Below are positions 51,491 to 60,725 of a stretch of DNA of 64,000 bases, one piece after another (the first letter of the stretch is position 1; each line of letters starts with the position of its first letter). The position numbers were made by a program, and so were the translations under genes. A model generated the notes under the pieces. The model saw only the letters and a list, made by a program, of their open reading frames with translations. It was not told where the DNA came from and searched no databases. The stretch comes from Actinomycetes bacterium (lineage in GTDB: Bacteria; Actinomycetota; Acidimicrobiia; Acidimicrobiales; Palsa-688): NCBI GenBank assembly GCA_021808665.1, contig JAKBBA010000003.1:1-64000 (forward strand), given 5' to 3'.

Positions 51491-52363
51491 TCACAGTTCC
51501 GCTACGGCTGGTATCACCCGCTCTCCGAGGACCTGCAGAGGTGTCAGAGACGCTGCTCCTGGGACCGAGCCGTGGTAATGGCTGACTCCAAGTGCAGACA
51601 GGCGGCGCATGGAGCCGATGAGCTCGTCGACCTTTTCTCCGTCCCGGCCGGGGTCGAGAGGGCCGATCACCGTCTTGTCGATTTCGTCGTAGTCGCGGCC
51701 TACATCCTCGCAGTGCCTGCGAAGTACAACTAGCTTGTGCTCAAGGTCCGCCGCCAGAGGCAAGTTGCAGGCTTGGGCGTAGCGGGCAACCAGCCTGAGG
51801 GTCTTGCGTTCACCGGCCCCGCCGATCAGGATCGGAGGATGAGGACGGCGGATAGCCTGGGGGGAGTTGAGGGTACGCCCCAGTCGGTAGTGCCTGCCCT
51901 CGTAGGGGGAGTCGCTGTCCGACCACATGGCGAGGCATATTTCGAGCGCTTCCTCCAAGCGCTCGAAACGCTCTGACAATGGAGGGAAGAAAAGCCCAAG
52001 GCCGTCGGCCTCCTGCTTGTTCCAAGCGGCTCCGATTCCCAGCCAAGCTCGCCCGCCCGACAACACGTCCAAAGTGGTTACGGCCTTCGCCAGCAGACCG
52101 GGGTCCCTGTAGACGACGGCTGTCACCCATGCGAGGAGCTCGATCTTCTCGGTTCTGGCCGCCAAGAACCCGAGCGTGGTGTATGCCTCGAGCATCTCCT
52201 GTTCGGGTGGTCCGATGTGACCTATCTGCCACAAGTGGTCCATGACGCTCAACTTCGCAAAACCGTACCGTTCGGCCGTTGCGGCTACGGCAGAAAGGTC
52301 GGCTGCGGTGGAGCGTGCTCCGCCCGGCCAACTGAAGCTCGAAACGTGAAGACCTACCTCCAT
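51491..52363 (-). CDS. LLM-class F420-dependent oxidoreductase (TIGR03560-like)
   Basis: A 290-residue LLM-superfamily oxidoreductase. The start MEVGLHVSSFSWPGG and TAERYGFAKLSVMDHLWQIGHIGPPEQEMLEAYTTLGFLAA, VYRDPGLLAKAVTTLDVLSGGRAWLGIGAAW and HPPILIGGAGERKTLRLVARYAQACN are the family landmarks. It belongs with F420-dependent reductases. AGGAGG lies 12 bases before ATG 52363; the much longer frame to 52906 is antisense to another gene. Confidence 0.9.
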   Translation of the reverse strand: MEVGLHVSSFSWPGGARSTAADLSAVAATAERYGFAKLSVMDHLWQIGHIGPPEQEMLEAYTTLGFLAARTEKIELLAWVTAVVYRDPGLLAKAVTTLDVLSGGRAWLGIGAAWNKQEADGLGLFFPPLSERFERLEEALEICLAMWSDSDSPYEGRHYRLGRTLNSPQAIRRPHPPILIGGAGERKTLRLVARYAQACNLPLAADLEHKLVVLRRHCEDVGRDYDEIDKTVIGPLDPGRDGEKVDELIGSMRRLSALGVSHYHGSVPGAASLTPLQVLGERVIPAVAEL

Positions 52364-52577
52364 GTCTACATCATCCTCCTGTCGTGCGCTTGGCACTTGT
52401 ACGCCTGGCACTTCGAGTGTGGCACAGCCCGGCTCTGAGAGTTTTCCAAGCCTAAAGCCAGACGATCCCAAGGGTCGTCTAAGTCGTCGCTCATGGGGCA
52501 TGGCGACTATAGGTGCGTGAACGTCGACGCCGGTCGATTTCGGGCCGACACGGGTAGGAAAATACAAAGGAGCAGAA

Positions 52578-53243
52578 ATGACCGAACAGCCATATGACCA
52601 GCCAATCGAGGGTGTAACCCCGCGCAGGCGGCGGAGAGTCCCCCGCGCCGCCGCTACCGTGGGCTTGACAGCCTTGCTCGGCTTCGGAGGGGCTGGAGCT
52701 GCCTTCGCTCTCTCCGGGTCGCCGTCGACGCACTCGTCCGCAGCGTCACTCGCAACTTCCACGTCGAGCGGTTCGTCTTCGTCGACGGGAAGTTCCTCGT
52801 CATCCACCAAGCCCCCTGCGGGGCCGAGAGGGCACTTCGGTCCCGGCTTCGGCGGCCCGATGGGAGGGCCGATGATGGGCGGCGACGTGCTGCACGGTGT
52901 GTTCACCGTAAAGACCCCATCCGGTAGCTATGTGACCGAGGAAACCCAGGTGGGCACGGTCAGTTCCGTGTCGCAGAGCTCGATCACGGTGAAAAGTGCG
53001 GACGGCTACAGCCAGACCTACGCTGTTACTTCGTCGACGGTCGTGGACTCCCAGGCCGGAGGAATCGGGGCGGTGGCCCAGAACGACTCGGTGCGTATAA
53101 CCGCCGAAACGCAGTCCGGCAGCGAAACTGCCACTTCGATAGTGGACACGACCAAGATTGGGGCGAGCCGCCAGGCGTTCGGCCTCGGGGCTCCGCCGTC
53201 GTCGTCCTCGACGAGCGCGAGCGGTACCAACTCGGCAGCCTGA
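52578..53243 (+). CDS. Hypothetical secreted protein with DUF5666-like domain
   Basis: A 221-residue exported protein: a basic N-terminus, hydrophobic signal (VGLTALLGFGGAGAAFALSG), a long Ser/Thr linker, a Gly/Pro/Met-rich segment (FGGPMGGPMMGGD) and a C-terminal beta domain (VGTVSSVSQSSITVKSADGYSQTYAVTSSTVVDS) of the DUF5666 type. The tail is Ser-rich. AAAGGAG precedes the ATG. The low-complexity linker is typical of cell-surface proteins. Confidence 0.78.
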   Translation: MTEQPYDQPIEGVTPRRRRRVPRAAATVGLTALLGFGGAGAAFALSGSPSTHSSAASLATSTSSGSSSSTGSSSSSTKPPAGPRGHFGPGFGGPMGGPMMGGDVLHGVFTVKTPSGSYVTEETQVGTVSSVSQSSITVKSADGYSQTYAVTSSTVVDSQAGGIGAVAQNDSVRITAETQSGSETATSIVDTTKIGASRQAFGLGAPPSSSSTSASGTNSAA

Positions 53244-53281
53244 CCCGGCTAATAAGGAGCGAAACCCAGCAGCCGGCGACC

Positions 53282-53318
53282 GCCCGGGTGCAGCCCAGAC
53301 CAAGGGCGGCACCCGGGC
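53282..53318 (+). terminator. Rho-independent terminator after the secreted protein
   Basis: GCCCGGGTGC pairs with GCACCCGGGC over a 17-base loop and is followed by TGTTTCG. It lies 38 bases after the stop of the secreted-protein gene, and before the MarR regulator promoter. Confidence 0.6.
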
Positions 53319-53375
53319 TGTTTCGCGCCGCGGCCAGTGCGACCCTACGCCCCACGCTTCACGGCAGGTGGGAAT

Positions 53376-53395
53376 ACTGTCACTCCTGTGACAGT
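53376..53395. promoter_or_regulatory. Inverted repeat operator at the MarR gene start
   Basis: ACTGTCAC and GTGACAGT form perfect 8-base arms around TCCT. The right arm includes the GTG start codon (53388). A bound MarR dimer would block initiation of its own gene, so this is the likely autoregulatory site. Confidence 0.6.
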
Positions 53396-54023
53396 TATAG
53401 AGAGCGTGGCGCAATCCGACGATACGACTCTCCTCGAAGGCTTAGAGGCCGGAATCGGGTTCCGCCTGAGCCGGGTCGCTCGGGTGATGCGCTCGGCTTG
53501 GGCTGCGGAACTTACGAACCTTGGTTTGACGCCACCTCAGGTGGCGCTTCTGCGCGCTCTCAGCGACGATCCTGGGTGTTCGCTGCGTCACCTTTCCAGG
53601 CGTCTCGGTACTGACCCGATGAGCGCCAAGCGATGCGCTGACGAACTCGAAGACCGAGGCCTGATCCGCAGCGCCCACCGGGGAGGGGACCGGCGTCCGC
53701 GATCGCTCGAAGTCACGGCGCAAGGCGCCGTGATGGCATTGAAAGTGGAGGGCATGGTCGCGTCTAGAGAAGGTCATCTGTCGCAGGTGCTCGGAGAGCA
53801 CCGACGTAAGGCCCTGATAGACGCCCTTGGTGTGCTGGAAGATCATCTCGGCCTGCCGGCCGACGCACCCAGGCGGCAGCGCCCCGGCTTCCCGCTACCT
53901 GCAAAATCGGCCGCATCCGGGGCTCCTGGCATCGGTTCCCAGGAGCATACAAGACCTTCCTTGACCGCTACAGCTACGTCGAGCCGGACCCATCCGGGCA
54001 GACTGCGAAAGGAGCTCACATGA
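53388..54023 (+). CDS. MarR-family transcriptional regulator
   Basis: A 211-residue winged-helix regulator. LEAGIGFRLSRVARVMRSAWAAELTNLGLTPPQVALLRAL (dimerization helix), CSLRHLSRRLGTDPMSAKRCADELEDRGLIRSAHRGGDRRPRSLEVTAQG (helix-turn-helix and wing) are typical MarR. It carries an extra C-terminal low-complexity tail. GTG 53388 sits inside the inverted repeat. The gene leads an operon with a methyltransferase and an MFS pump (4-base overlaps), so it should repress the pump and respond to a drug-like ligand. Confidence 0.9.
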   Translation: MTVIESVAQSDDTTLLEGLEAGIGFRLSRVARVMRSAWAAELTNLGLTPPQVALLRALSDDPGCSLRHLSRRLGTDPMSAKRCADELEDRGLIRSAHRGGDRRPRSLEVTAQGAVMALKVEGMVASREGHLSQVLGEHRRKALIDALGVLEDHLGLPADAPRRQRPGFPLPAKSAASGAPGIGSQEHTRPSLTATATSSRTHPGRLRKELT

Positions 54024-54691
54024 GCCTCGACCCTTCAGGGCACAATTCCTCCTGGCCCCATCATGGGCACTCGGTCGCCCCCGGCCCCTCAGGTCCTGGG
54101 GCTGTCTGGGACGAACGCTTTGCCTCGGCCGAATGGCCCGGCAAGCCCGACGAGTCTCTCGTGGAGAAAGTCGGCCCTCTGAGGCCGGGGCGGGCACTGG
54201 ACCTTGGGTGCGGACCGGGCCGTAACGCCATATGGCTGGCTGGCCAGGGCTGGCAGGTGACCGGAGTGGATGCCTCGGCCGTCGGGCTCGGCCAAGCAGC
54301 CCATCGGGCCGCCGAAGCCGGGGTAACGGCGGAGTGGCTTCGGGCGGATCTGGCAGACTACGAGCCTCCCGCCGCTCAGTTCGACCTTGTAGTGCTAGCC
54401 AACATGCATTTTGCACCAGGCGAGCGCGAGGAGCTTTTTCCCCGCTTCGGTCGTGCAGTGGCCCCCGGAGGGCACTTCTATGTAGTCGGCCATCACCTCG
54501 AGTCGATCGGCAGGGCGGGGCCCCCTGACCCGGTCAGGCTCTATACGGAGGCACTGCTGCAGGGTCTCTTCGAGGGGTTCCAAGTAGAAGTTGCACGCCG
54601 TGAGCGCATGGGCGGAGACGGGGAAAACCCGCTGGTCGACGTGGTGGCTTGGGCGACGCGCGGCACCGACGCCGATGGGAGTAGGTCGTGA
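54020..54691 (+). CDS. Class I SAM-dependent methyltransferase
   Basis: A 223-residue methyltransferase. A His-rich N-terminus (HNSSWPHHGHS) precedes WDERFASAEWPGKPDESL; motif I is ALDLGCGPGRN (59-69), then GVDASAVGLGQAAHR and a FDLVVLANMHF motif IV. It resembles tellurite/thiopurine-resistance-like methyltransferases (TehB type), which would suit a detoxification operon, but the substrate is unproven. The start is in an ATGA overlap with the MarR gene. Confidence 0.85.
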   Translation: MSLDPSGHNSSWPHHGHSVAPGPSGPGAVWDERFASAEWPGKPDESLVEKVGPLRPGRALDLGCGPGRNAIWLAGQGWQVTGVDASAVGLGQAAHRAAEAGVTAEWLRADLADYEPPAAQFDLVVLANMHFAPGEREELFPRFGRAVAPGGHFYVVGHHLESIGRAGPPDPVRLYTEALLQGLFEGFQVEVARRERMGGDGENPLVDVVAWATRGTDADGSRS

Positions 54692-56163
54692 CAATGACAC
54701 CGGCGCAAGAGGCGCCGCAGGCTCAGCGTAGGCACAGCCTTGCTCTGGTCGTCATCGCGGCTGCGCAGCTCATGGTGATGCTCGACTTGACCATCGTGAA
54801 TATAGCGCTGCCGTCCATGCAACGCGAGCTCGGCTTCTCAGCGACGAACCTGACCTGGGTTGTCGATGCCTACGTTCTTGTGTTCGGAGGAATGCTACTG
54901 CTCGGGGGACGAACCGGTGACCTCTTTGGCAGAAGGCGGATGTTTGCGGTGGGTATCGCTGTGTTCACGGTGGCCTCACTCGCAGGGGGGCTGGCCACTG
55001 ACCAGGCTTGGCTGATCGCAGCCCGAGCAATACAAGGCGTCGGTGCTGCTATCGCGTCTCCCACGGCGTTGTCCCTCATAGCGGTGACCTTCGACGAGGG
55101 TGCCGATCGTAACAGGGCCATGGCTGTGTACGCCGGCATGTCGGCCGCAGGCGGCGCTCTGGGGCTACTACTCGGTGGTGCCCTTGTGGACGTAGCGTCG
55201 TGGCGGTGGGTCATGTTCGTAAACGTTCCCATCGGCCTAGCGGTTTTAGCTGCCATCCGTCCTACGCTGCCGGCGACCCAGAGTCGCAGGGGCCGTCTCG
55301 ACGTGCCCGGCGCGTTGTCGGTGTCAGCTGGCATGGCGCTCGTCGTCTACGGGTTGGTCCGAGCGCCGACGTCGGGCTGGGCCAGCGCTACCACGGTAGT
55401 TTCACTGGCCTTGGGTGGCGCCGTGCTCGGAGCCTTCATGCTCATCGAGCGGGTGTCGGAACGGCCGCTTGTACCCCTTGCGTTCTTGGCCGATCGTCAG
55501 CGGGCCGCTGCTTACTCGATGATGTTCCTGCTTGGCGCGGCGATGCTGTCGCTGATCTATTTCTTGACGCAGTTTCTCCAAGACGTTTTGCACTACAGCC
55601 CGGTTGTCGCCGGGGTGGCGTACCTGCCGATCCCTGTCACGGTCGCGATCACCGGGGTGACGGTTTCCAAGAAGATCCGTCGTTACGGGACCAGGCCATT
55701 CCTGACTGTCGGGCCTGCCTTCGTTACAGCTGGGCTTATCTGGGTGTCGTTTGTTTCTTCCACCTCCAGCTACCCTTCGGTGTTCGGCCCATTAGTCCTG
55801 GTGGGTCTCGGGATGGGCCTGTCCTTCGTGCCTCTGACGCTTAGTGCCGTGGCTTCTGTCGGCTCTCATGAGACGGGCTTGGCGTCCGCCCTGTTGAACA
55901 CCAGCCAGCAGGTTGGAGGTTCTCTTGGCCTGGCTGCGCTGGTGACCGTGGCTGCTACGGCTACGAAGGATCAGATCTCCCACGCGCTCTCCCACCTGGG
56001 CGGTTCTCCCCAAGGGGCTGCAGCGCTGGCGAAGGCGACCTTGGCTGCGTCGGTCCACGGCTACCAGATGGCATTCAAGGCGGGTGCCGTGGCGGCTGGC
56101 GTCGCTTTCATCTTGGGGGTGCTGCTGGTCCGCCAGGGCCCGGCGCCTCGGCCTGCTCCGTGA
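54688..56163 (+). CDS. MFS multidrug efflux transporter (DHA2, 14 TM)
   Basis: A 491-residue exporter of the EmrB/QacA type. QLMVMLDLTIVNIALPSMQRELGFSATNLTWVVDAYVLVFGGMLLLGGRTGDLFGRRRMF contains the D1 motif (LDxTIVNIALP) and motif A (GxxxDrxGRR). About 14 membrane segments are seen. It is coupled to the methyltransferase by a GTGA overlap. The neighbouring MarR gene suggests substrate-induced expression. Confidence 0.93.
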   Translation: MTMTPAQEAPQAQRRHSLALVVIAAAQLMVMLDLTIVNIALPSMQRELGFSATNLTWVVDAYVLVFGGMLLLGGRTGDLFGRRRMFAVGIAVFTVASLAGGLATDQAWLIAARAIQGVGAAIASPTALSLIAVTFDEGADRNRAMAVYAGMSAAGGALGLLLGGALVDVASWRWVMFVNVPIGLAVLAAIRPTLPATQSRRGRLDVPGALSVSAGMALVVYGLVRAPTSGWASATTVVSLALGGAVLGAFMLIERVSERPLVPLAFLADRQRAAAYSMMFLLGAAMLSLIYFLTQFLQDVLHYSPVVAGVAYLPIPVTVAITGVTVSKKIRRYGTRPFLTVGPAFVTAGLIWVSFVSSTSSYPSVFGPLVLVGLGMGLSFVPLTLSAVASVGSHETGLASALLNTSQQVGGSLGLAALVTVAATATKDQISHALSHLGGSPQGAAALAKATLAASVHGYQMAFKAGAVAAGVAFILGVLLVRQGPAPRPAP

Positions 56164-56258
56164 CCCTTGCGGCAGGGGTATGCCCTGACCCATACCGGGC
56201 TGAGCTGCGTTTTGCCCAGCCCAGCCTGGGCCCGATGAGCCGTCTGGGGAGCGTGACC

Positions 56259-56287
56259 TTGACGGAGGTAGCGGTCGTCTCTAGACT
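56259..56287 (+). promoter_or_regulatory. Sigma-70-type promoter of the MMPL transporter gene
   Basis: TTGACG (56259-56264), a 17-base spacer and TAGACT (56282-56287) form a near-consensus vegetative promoter. It is the only good one in the gap between the MFS and MMPL genes, about 120 bases before the ATG. Confidence 0.6.
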
Positions 56288-56306
56288 GTTATCGAATGAT
56301 AGTAAC
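56285..56306. promoter_or_regulatory. Imperfect inverted repeat overlapping the MMPL -10 box
   Basis: The half-sites TTATC and GATA flank GAAT, with ACT and AGT outside; the left half ACTGT matches the arm of the MarR operator at 53376. A repressor here would overlap the -10 box and start. Binding by the local MarR protein is a hypothesis. Confidence 0.4.
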
Positions 56307-56342
56307 CAGGGGTTCAGGGGTCAGTCGGCTGGGAGCCTGGAA

Positions 56343-56375
56343 GTCGAAACGTGGTCTTGAAACCTATGTTTCGAC
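56343..56375 (+). promoter_or_regulatory. Inverted repeat in the MMPL 5' leader
   Basis: GTCGAAAC and GTTTCGAC are perfect 8-base arms 17 bases apart, 43 bases before the ATG. It could be a second operator or a leader hairpin. Confidence 0.35.
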
Positions 56376-56417
56376 GTGGCCGTTGCTCGCCTGCTTCGCT
56401 TTCTCAGGAGGTATCAG

Positions 56418-58601
56418 ATGAGGAGGATAGGCCTGGCATGCGCTACGCATCCCCTGAGAGTTCTGGCTGTGTGGGTGCTGGCCGTGGTACTCGCTCTTGG
56501 CCTCAGCCACAAGATAGGTTCCACCTACAGCGATAACGTCAACCTTTCCGGCACAGAGTCCGCGACAGCGTTCAACCTGCTAACTGCGAACGACCCGAGC
56601 GCTGGCGGTCACGTCGGTGACGTGGTCGTCGAATCCACGACTGTCGGCGTGGCATCGGAGGCTGCAGCCGTCGGCGAAGCCGTCGCCAATGTCGAGAAGC
56701 TACCCGACGTCACCTCGGTAGCCAACCCACTGTCGTCGAAGACTCCACTCGTCTCGCCCGACGGCAAGATAGCGATCATCAGCGTCCACGTCGCGGTCGT
56801 GCCGTCTTCGCTTGGTAAGGCCTGGCTTTCCAAACTCGAAAATGCGGATGGACCTTTGGGCAAAGCTGGCCTTACGGTCGCCTACGGCGGTCAGTTCGAC
56901 CAGTTGACCAACCCCAAGGCGAGCGACATAAAGTCGGAGCTGGTCGGCTTCGCTGCGGCCCTGGTCGTGCTGCTCGTAGCTTTCGGGAGTCTCGCAGCGG
57001 CCGTAACTCCCTTGGTGGGTGCACTCCTCGCAGTGCTCGTCGGTCTCGGATCGCTCGGCATCGCCGCGGCCTCGTTGACTTTTGGCACCGTCGCCCCGAC
57101 CCTTGCGACGATGATCGGCCTGGGCGTCGGTATCGACTACTCGGTGTTCCTGATAACCCGGCACCGCCAGCGCGTGATCGACGGTGCCAAACCTGTCGAC
57201 GCAGCGGTCGATGCAGTGGTTACCAGCGGAAAATCCGTTCTAGTGGCGGCCACCACTGTGTCGATAGCGCTCGTGGCGCTGTTCGCGTCAGGGGTCAGCT
57301 TCCTCGGGATGCTCGGGGTGGCAGCAGTGTTCGGGGTGCTAAGCGCTGCTGCGGGGGCGATCACCTTGGTTCCGGCGTTTCTGGGCCTGCTCGGAAGCAC
57401 CGTCGACAAGTTCAAGGTGAGGAGGCGTCCAGTTGCCGAGGCAGGGTCAGAATCGGACTGGTGGCACCGCTACGCTTTGGGGGTTAGGCGTCGTCCTGGC
57501 ACTCACCTGGTTGCCGGTCTCGTCCTACTGGGTGTGATCGCCATCCCGCTGGCTTCTATGCGCATCGGCACTATCGACGACGGGGCCAACCCGCTTTCGT
57601 ATTCCTCAAAACAGGCCTACGATCTCATCGCCAAAGGGTTTGGTCCTGGAGCAAACGGACCCTTTACCGTAGTAGTCCAACTCGCTCACGGGACGTCCTC
57701 TGCCGCTGCTCAGTCCCTTTCCGCCAAAGTGACCAAGGATCTCGCAGGCGTCCGCGACGTCGCGCGCATGTCGCCACTCACGCCGACACCGAACGGGGTG
57801 CTCCTCGTCGGCCAGCTGATCCCATCCAGCTCACCCCAGCAGAGCCAGACCACTACGTTGTTCGACCAGTTGGTAGGCAATTCGATGCCTCAGGCCCTCG
57901 CCGGGTCCGGCGCTACTGGCTACGTCACGGGGAATATCCCTCTCAACATCCAGTTTGCCTCAACTCTGGCGTCCAAGCTCCCGCTTCTCATCGCAGTCGT
58001 AGTGGCGTGCGGTTTCGTTCTCATAACGACGGCCTTCCGCAGCCTCGTCCTGGCAGTCAAAGCGGCGTTGCTAAACCTGGTCAGTATCTGCGCCGCTTAC
58101 GGGGTCGTGGTAGCGGTTTTCCAGTGGGGTTGGGGCAGAAGCGTTTTGGGGGTGAGTGAGAACGTCCCGATCGAGTCTTACGTGCCGGTGTTCATGTTCG
58201 CAATCGTCTTCGGCCTTTCCATGGACTACGAGATCTTCCTCGTGTCGCGCGTCAAGGAGCACTGGGATCGAACCGGCGATGCAAAAGAAGCGGTAGAGGC
58301 GGGCCTCGCTGCGGTAGGCCGTGTCGTCGCGAGCGCCGCTTTGATAATGGGAAGCGTCTTCGTGGCCTTCGTGGGATCCACTAGCGTTGAAGTCAAGATG
58401 ATAGCCGTTGGGCTGGCTGCTGCCGTCATACTGGACGCGTTCGTCGTCCGGATGGTCCTGGTGCCGTCGATCATGAACCTGCTCGGGCCGCTGGCATGGT
58501 GGCTCCCGAAGTGGCTGGACTCGAAGCTGCCCCGCATTGACGTAGACCCACAAATCGAGACGAAACCGGCTGTGACGTCCAACGCTGCGGCCCGCCCCTG
58601 A
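56418..58601 (+). CDS. MMPL-family (RND-type) membrane transporter
   Basis: A 727-residue MMPL-domain transporter with 11-12 membrane segments in two halves. Two proton-relay signature stretches are seen: GLGVGIDYSVFLITR and GLSMDYEIFLVSR, each with the conserved Asp-Tyr pair. The porter-domain loops lie between TM1-2 and TM7-8. AGGAGG 6 bases before ATG 56418 decides the start over GTG 56376. Located after a MarR/MFS operon, it looks like a lipid or drug exporter; no mycolate genes are near. Confidence 0.92.
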   Translation: MRRIGLACATHPLRVLAVWVLAVVLALGLSHKIGSTYSDNVNLSGTESATAFNLLTANDPSAGGHVGDVVVESTTVGVASEAAAVGEAVANVEKLPDVTSVANPLSSKTPLVSPDGKIAIISVHVAVVPSSLGKAWLSKLENADGPLGKAGLTVAYGGQFDQLTNPKASDIKSELVGFAAALVVLLVAFGSLAAAVTPLVGALLAVLVGLGSLGIAAASLTFGTVAPTLATMIGLGVGIDYSVFLITRHRQRVIDGAKPVDAAVDAVVTSGKSVLVAATTVSIALVALFASGVSFLGMLGVAAVFGVLSAAAGAITLVPAFLGLLGSTVDKFKVRRRPVAEAGSESDWWHRYALGVRRRPGTHLVAGLVLLGVIAIPLASMRIGTIDDGANPLSYSSKQAYDLIAKGFGPGANGPFTVVVQLAHGTSSAAAQSLSAKVTKDLAGVRDVARMSPLTPTPNGVLLVGQLIPSSSPQQSQTTTLFDQLVGNSMPQALAGSGATGYVTGNIPLNIQFASTLASKLPLLIAVVVACGFVLITTAFRSLVLAVKAALLNLVSICAAYGVVVAVFQWGWGRSVLGVSENVPIESYVPVFMFAIVFGLSMDYEIFLVSRVKEHWDRTGDAKEAVEAGLAAVGRVVASAALIMGSVFVAFVGSTSVEVKMIAVGLAAAVILDAFVVRMVLVPSIMNLLGPLAWWLPKWLDSKLPRIDVDPQIETKPAVTSNAAARP

Positions 58602-58613
58602 AGCCCGCCGGCG

Positions 58614-59540
58614 ATGTCACTGCTCAGTGATCTGAAAATTGATCCACGACACGGGCCCGAGATAGCCCTGCTTTACACATTCCAGGCTCTTCGACCGCGC
58701 CTGGAGAGTAACTGGAAGGCACATCAAGCCCTACTGGCGATTCCCTCCGACGGTGCTCAGAGAAGCTCCGGGGCGAGAGTGTCGTTGGCGGTTCCCAAGC
58801 GTGCTTTATTAAGGGCCCGTCGTGACGGGGCGATGACGGGCACCTCGTTCCTGATTGCCACTCCAATCGGTTTGCTGTCGATCTGGTTGAACCAGCTAAC
58901 GATGGTGCTCGGGATAGCTGCTAGTGCCGGACTCGACCCTTCCTCGCCGCAACGGCTGGCGGAGTTCCTGGTCTTCTCTGGCATGTATCCGAGCGTCGAC
59001 GAAGCTACCAGCGCGTTGTCGTCGATACCTTCTCAGGGCGAGAAGGTTGGGCGGAGAAGCCTTACGGCAGCCCTTGTTGCCTTGGTAGCTCAGATACCGG
59101 CCCTGCTCGGCGTCACGGCACGACGGGCGCGGCGGATGAGCGTGCGCCAGATCGCTGGCCTGGTGGTGACGGGCATAGGCTGTGTCTTCCCGGTGGTGGG
59201 AGTGCCCGTGTTCGCCTACGGCTCTGCGAAGGAGACCCGGCTCCTCGGAGGCAGGGCGGTCGAGTTCTATGACTTGGTCGCGTCGGATTACAGGGCAAAA
59301 GTGGTCCCTGCAGGGCTGTCTGGGCGTTTAGAAGCTTCGGAGTCGGTGGGCGCAAGGCGAACTTTCGCTGGTGTGGCGGTCGCGATCGTAGCCTTGCTGG
59401 TGTTTGTCACGGGATTTTGGCTAGCGCGCCGTCATGGCGTTCGGGTCGATGTCGCGCTCGGAGTCCTCTGGGTGTGGGCGCTTGTCAGCTGTGCAAACGT
59501 GTGGGCTGCTCTTCGAAGCGCAGGGCGGCCTTTTCGGTGA
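58614..59540 (+). CDS. Membrane protein of unknown function
   Basis: A 308-residue protein with about six hydrophobic segments (FLIATPIGLLSIWLNQLTMVLGIAASAG, LVALVAQIPALLGV, GLVVTGIGCVFPVVGVPVFAYG, AVAIVALLVFVTGFWLA). A predicted soluble loop follows the first pair. No family is recognised. It begins 12 bases after the MMPL stop, so it is likely co-transcribed. Confidence 0.72.
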   Translation: MSLLSDLKIDPRHGPEIALLYTFQALRPRLESNWKAHQALLAIPSDGAQRSSGARVSLAVPKRALLRARRDGAMTGTSFLIATPIGLLSIWLNQLTMVLGIAASAGLDPSSPQRLAEFLVFSGMYPSVDEATSALSSIPSQGEKVGRRSLTAALVALVAQIPALLGVTARRARRMSVRQIAGLVVTGIGCVFPVVGVPVFAYGSAKETRLLGGRAVEFYDLVASDYRAKVVPAGLSGRLEASESVGARRTFAGVAVAIVALLVFVTGFWLARRHGVRVDVALGVLWVWALVSCANVWAALRSAGRPFR

Positions 59541-59553
59541 GACCACCGGCTGG

Positions 59554-60408
59554 ATGCCTCACTTCGACTCGACGGTAGAGTGTCTTGTCGTGCAAGGCAA
59601 CCTAGCTGGTGACGCCGCAAGGCGGTGGGCTGAGGCTCTCGGGCGATGGGCGATACCGGAGTGGATTCTCGCTCGTGCTGTGGAGTCTCCGTGGGCTTTG
59701 CCGGTTTCGCTTTTCGCCGCTGACGCAGCCCCGGCGGGTGCTCTCCAGCGCTTAGCGGCTGAATCGCTGCCGCCGGGCGGGACTGTCCTAGACGTCGGCT
59801 GCGGCGGGGGACGGGCTAGCCTGCCGCTAGCGGGTCAGGCCACTCTTGTCGTCGGCGTGGACGAGTCCCCTGAGATGCTCGAGTCGTTCGCCAAGGCCGC
59901 CGCGTCTCGTGGCGTGGACTTCGAGGGGATCCTCGGCCGATGGCCCGACGTGGCACAGGGCCATGAGACCGACAAGCGGATCGGGGCGTTCGACGTAGTC
60001 GTGTGCCGCAACGTCGTCTACAACGTGTCGGAGATAACGCGCTTCGTATCGGAGTTGGGTTCTCACGCTCGGTGCGCAGTAGTGGTGGAGCTAACAGAGA
60101 AGCACCCCACGGCTTGGTTGGCTCCCCTGTGGAAGAGCTATTGGGGTCTGGACTTGCCCGACGAGCCGACGTCCAACCTTTTCGCAGAAGTGCTTGCGGA
60201 GCTCGGGTACACGCCGGAGCTGCACCTCGACAGCCGTCCGCCTGCCAAAGCCGCCGAGTTGGGTGACGACTATGTATCGTTCGTGCGGCGGCGACTGTGC
60301 CTTGAACCATCCCGTGACGGCGAGGTCCGCTCTTCCATCGAGAGGCTGTGGCCCACCGGACCGCCGGCGCTCGACTCGGTCGTCGTGCGCTGGCCGGGCG
60401 CGGCCTGA
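59554..60408 (+). CDS. Class I SAM-dependent methyltransferase
   Basis: A 284-residue methyltransferase: motif I VLDVGCGGGRA (about 78-88), GVDESPEMLESFAKAAASRG and FDVVVCRNVVYNVSE. An extended helical N-terminus precedes the fold. The Met at 59554, 13 bases after the upstream stop, is preferred, since the longer frame to 59434 overlaps the previous gene; the ribosome site is weak. Substrate unknown. Confidence 0.8.
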   Translation: MPHFDSTVECLVVQGNLAGDAARRWAEALGRWAIPEWILARAVESPWALPVSLFAADAAPAGALQRLAAESLPPGGTVLDVGCGGGRASLPLAGQATLVVGVDESPEMLESFAKAAASRGVDFEGILGRWPDVAQGHETDKRIGAFDVVVCRNVVYNVSEITRFVSELGSHARCAVVVELTEKHPTAWLAPLWKSYWGLDLPDEPTSNLFAEVLAELGYTPELHLDSRPPAKAAELGDDYVSFVRRRLCLEPSRDGEVRSSIERLWPTGPPALDSVVVRWPGAA

Positions 60409-60521
60409 GACGTAGAAGGCCCCATCGCCGAAGAATGAGCTGAAAATCTCCTCCACGCGTACGGCCCAGACAGGAAGCGGGTGTAGGTTGAAGCGGTAGA
60501 GCCCCACCTCGGAGGTGCGCC

Positions 60522-60725
60522 ATGGCTATAGAACCCGTCCGTCGCGGACATCCTGTGGTGAAAGCAGCAGTCGCTGGCACCGCCATACTCGTAGTCGCGT
60601 TGTTCGCTCTCTCCGCGGTCGATGCTGTCGTGGGGATGGTATGGACCGTTATCAAGCTCGCTCTGCTCGTTGCTGTCATAGGTGGCCTGGCACACCTTCT
60701 GTGGGGTCGGTCACGCCGAACCTGA
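60522..60725 (+). CDS. Small predicted membrane protein
   Basis: A 67-residue protein with two hydrophobic segments (VVKAAVAGTAILVVALFALSAVDAVVGMVW and VIKLALLVAVIGGLAHLLW) and a basic tail. CGGAGGTG lies just before the ATG, so it is probably translated. Function unknown. A 6-bp GC hairpin (60724-60741) covers its stop and may be a weak terminator; the gap to 60948 shows nothing else I recognise. Confidence 0.68.
   Translation: MAIEPVRRGHPVVKAAVAGTAILVVALFALSAVDAVVGMVWTVIKLALLVAVIGGLAHLLWGRSRRT

Noticed and set aside
52364..52906. N-terminal extension of the LLM oxidoreductase
   Set aside because: It is antisense to the secreted DUF5666-like gene and Pro-rich; the family start MEVGLHV is at 52363 with an AGGAGG site.
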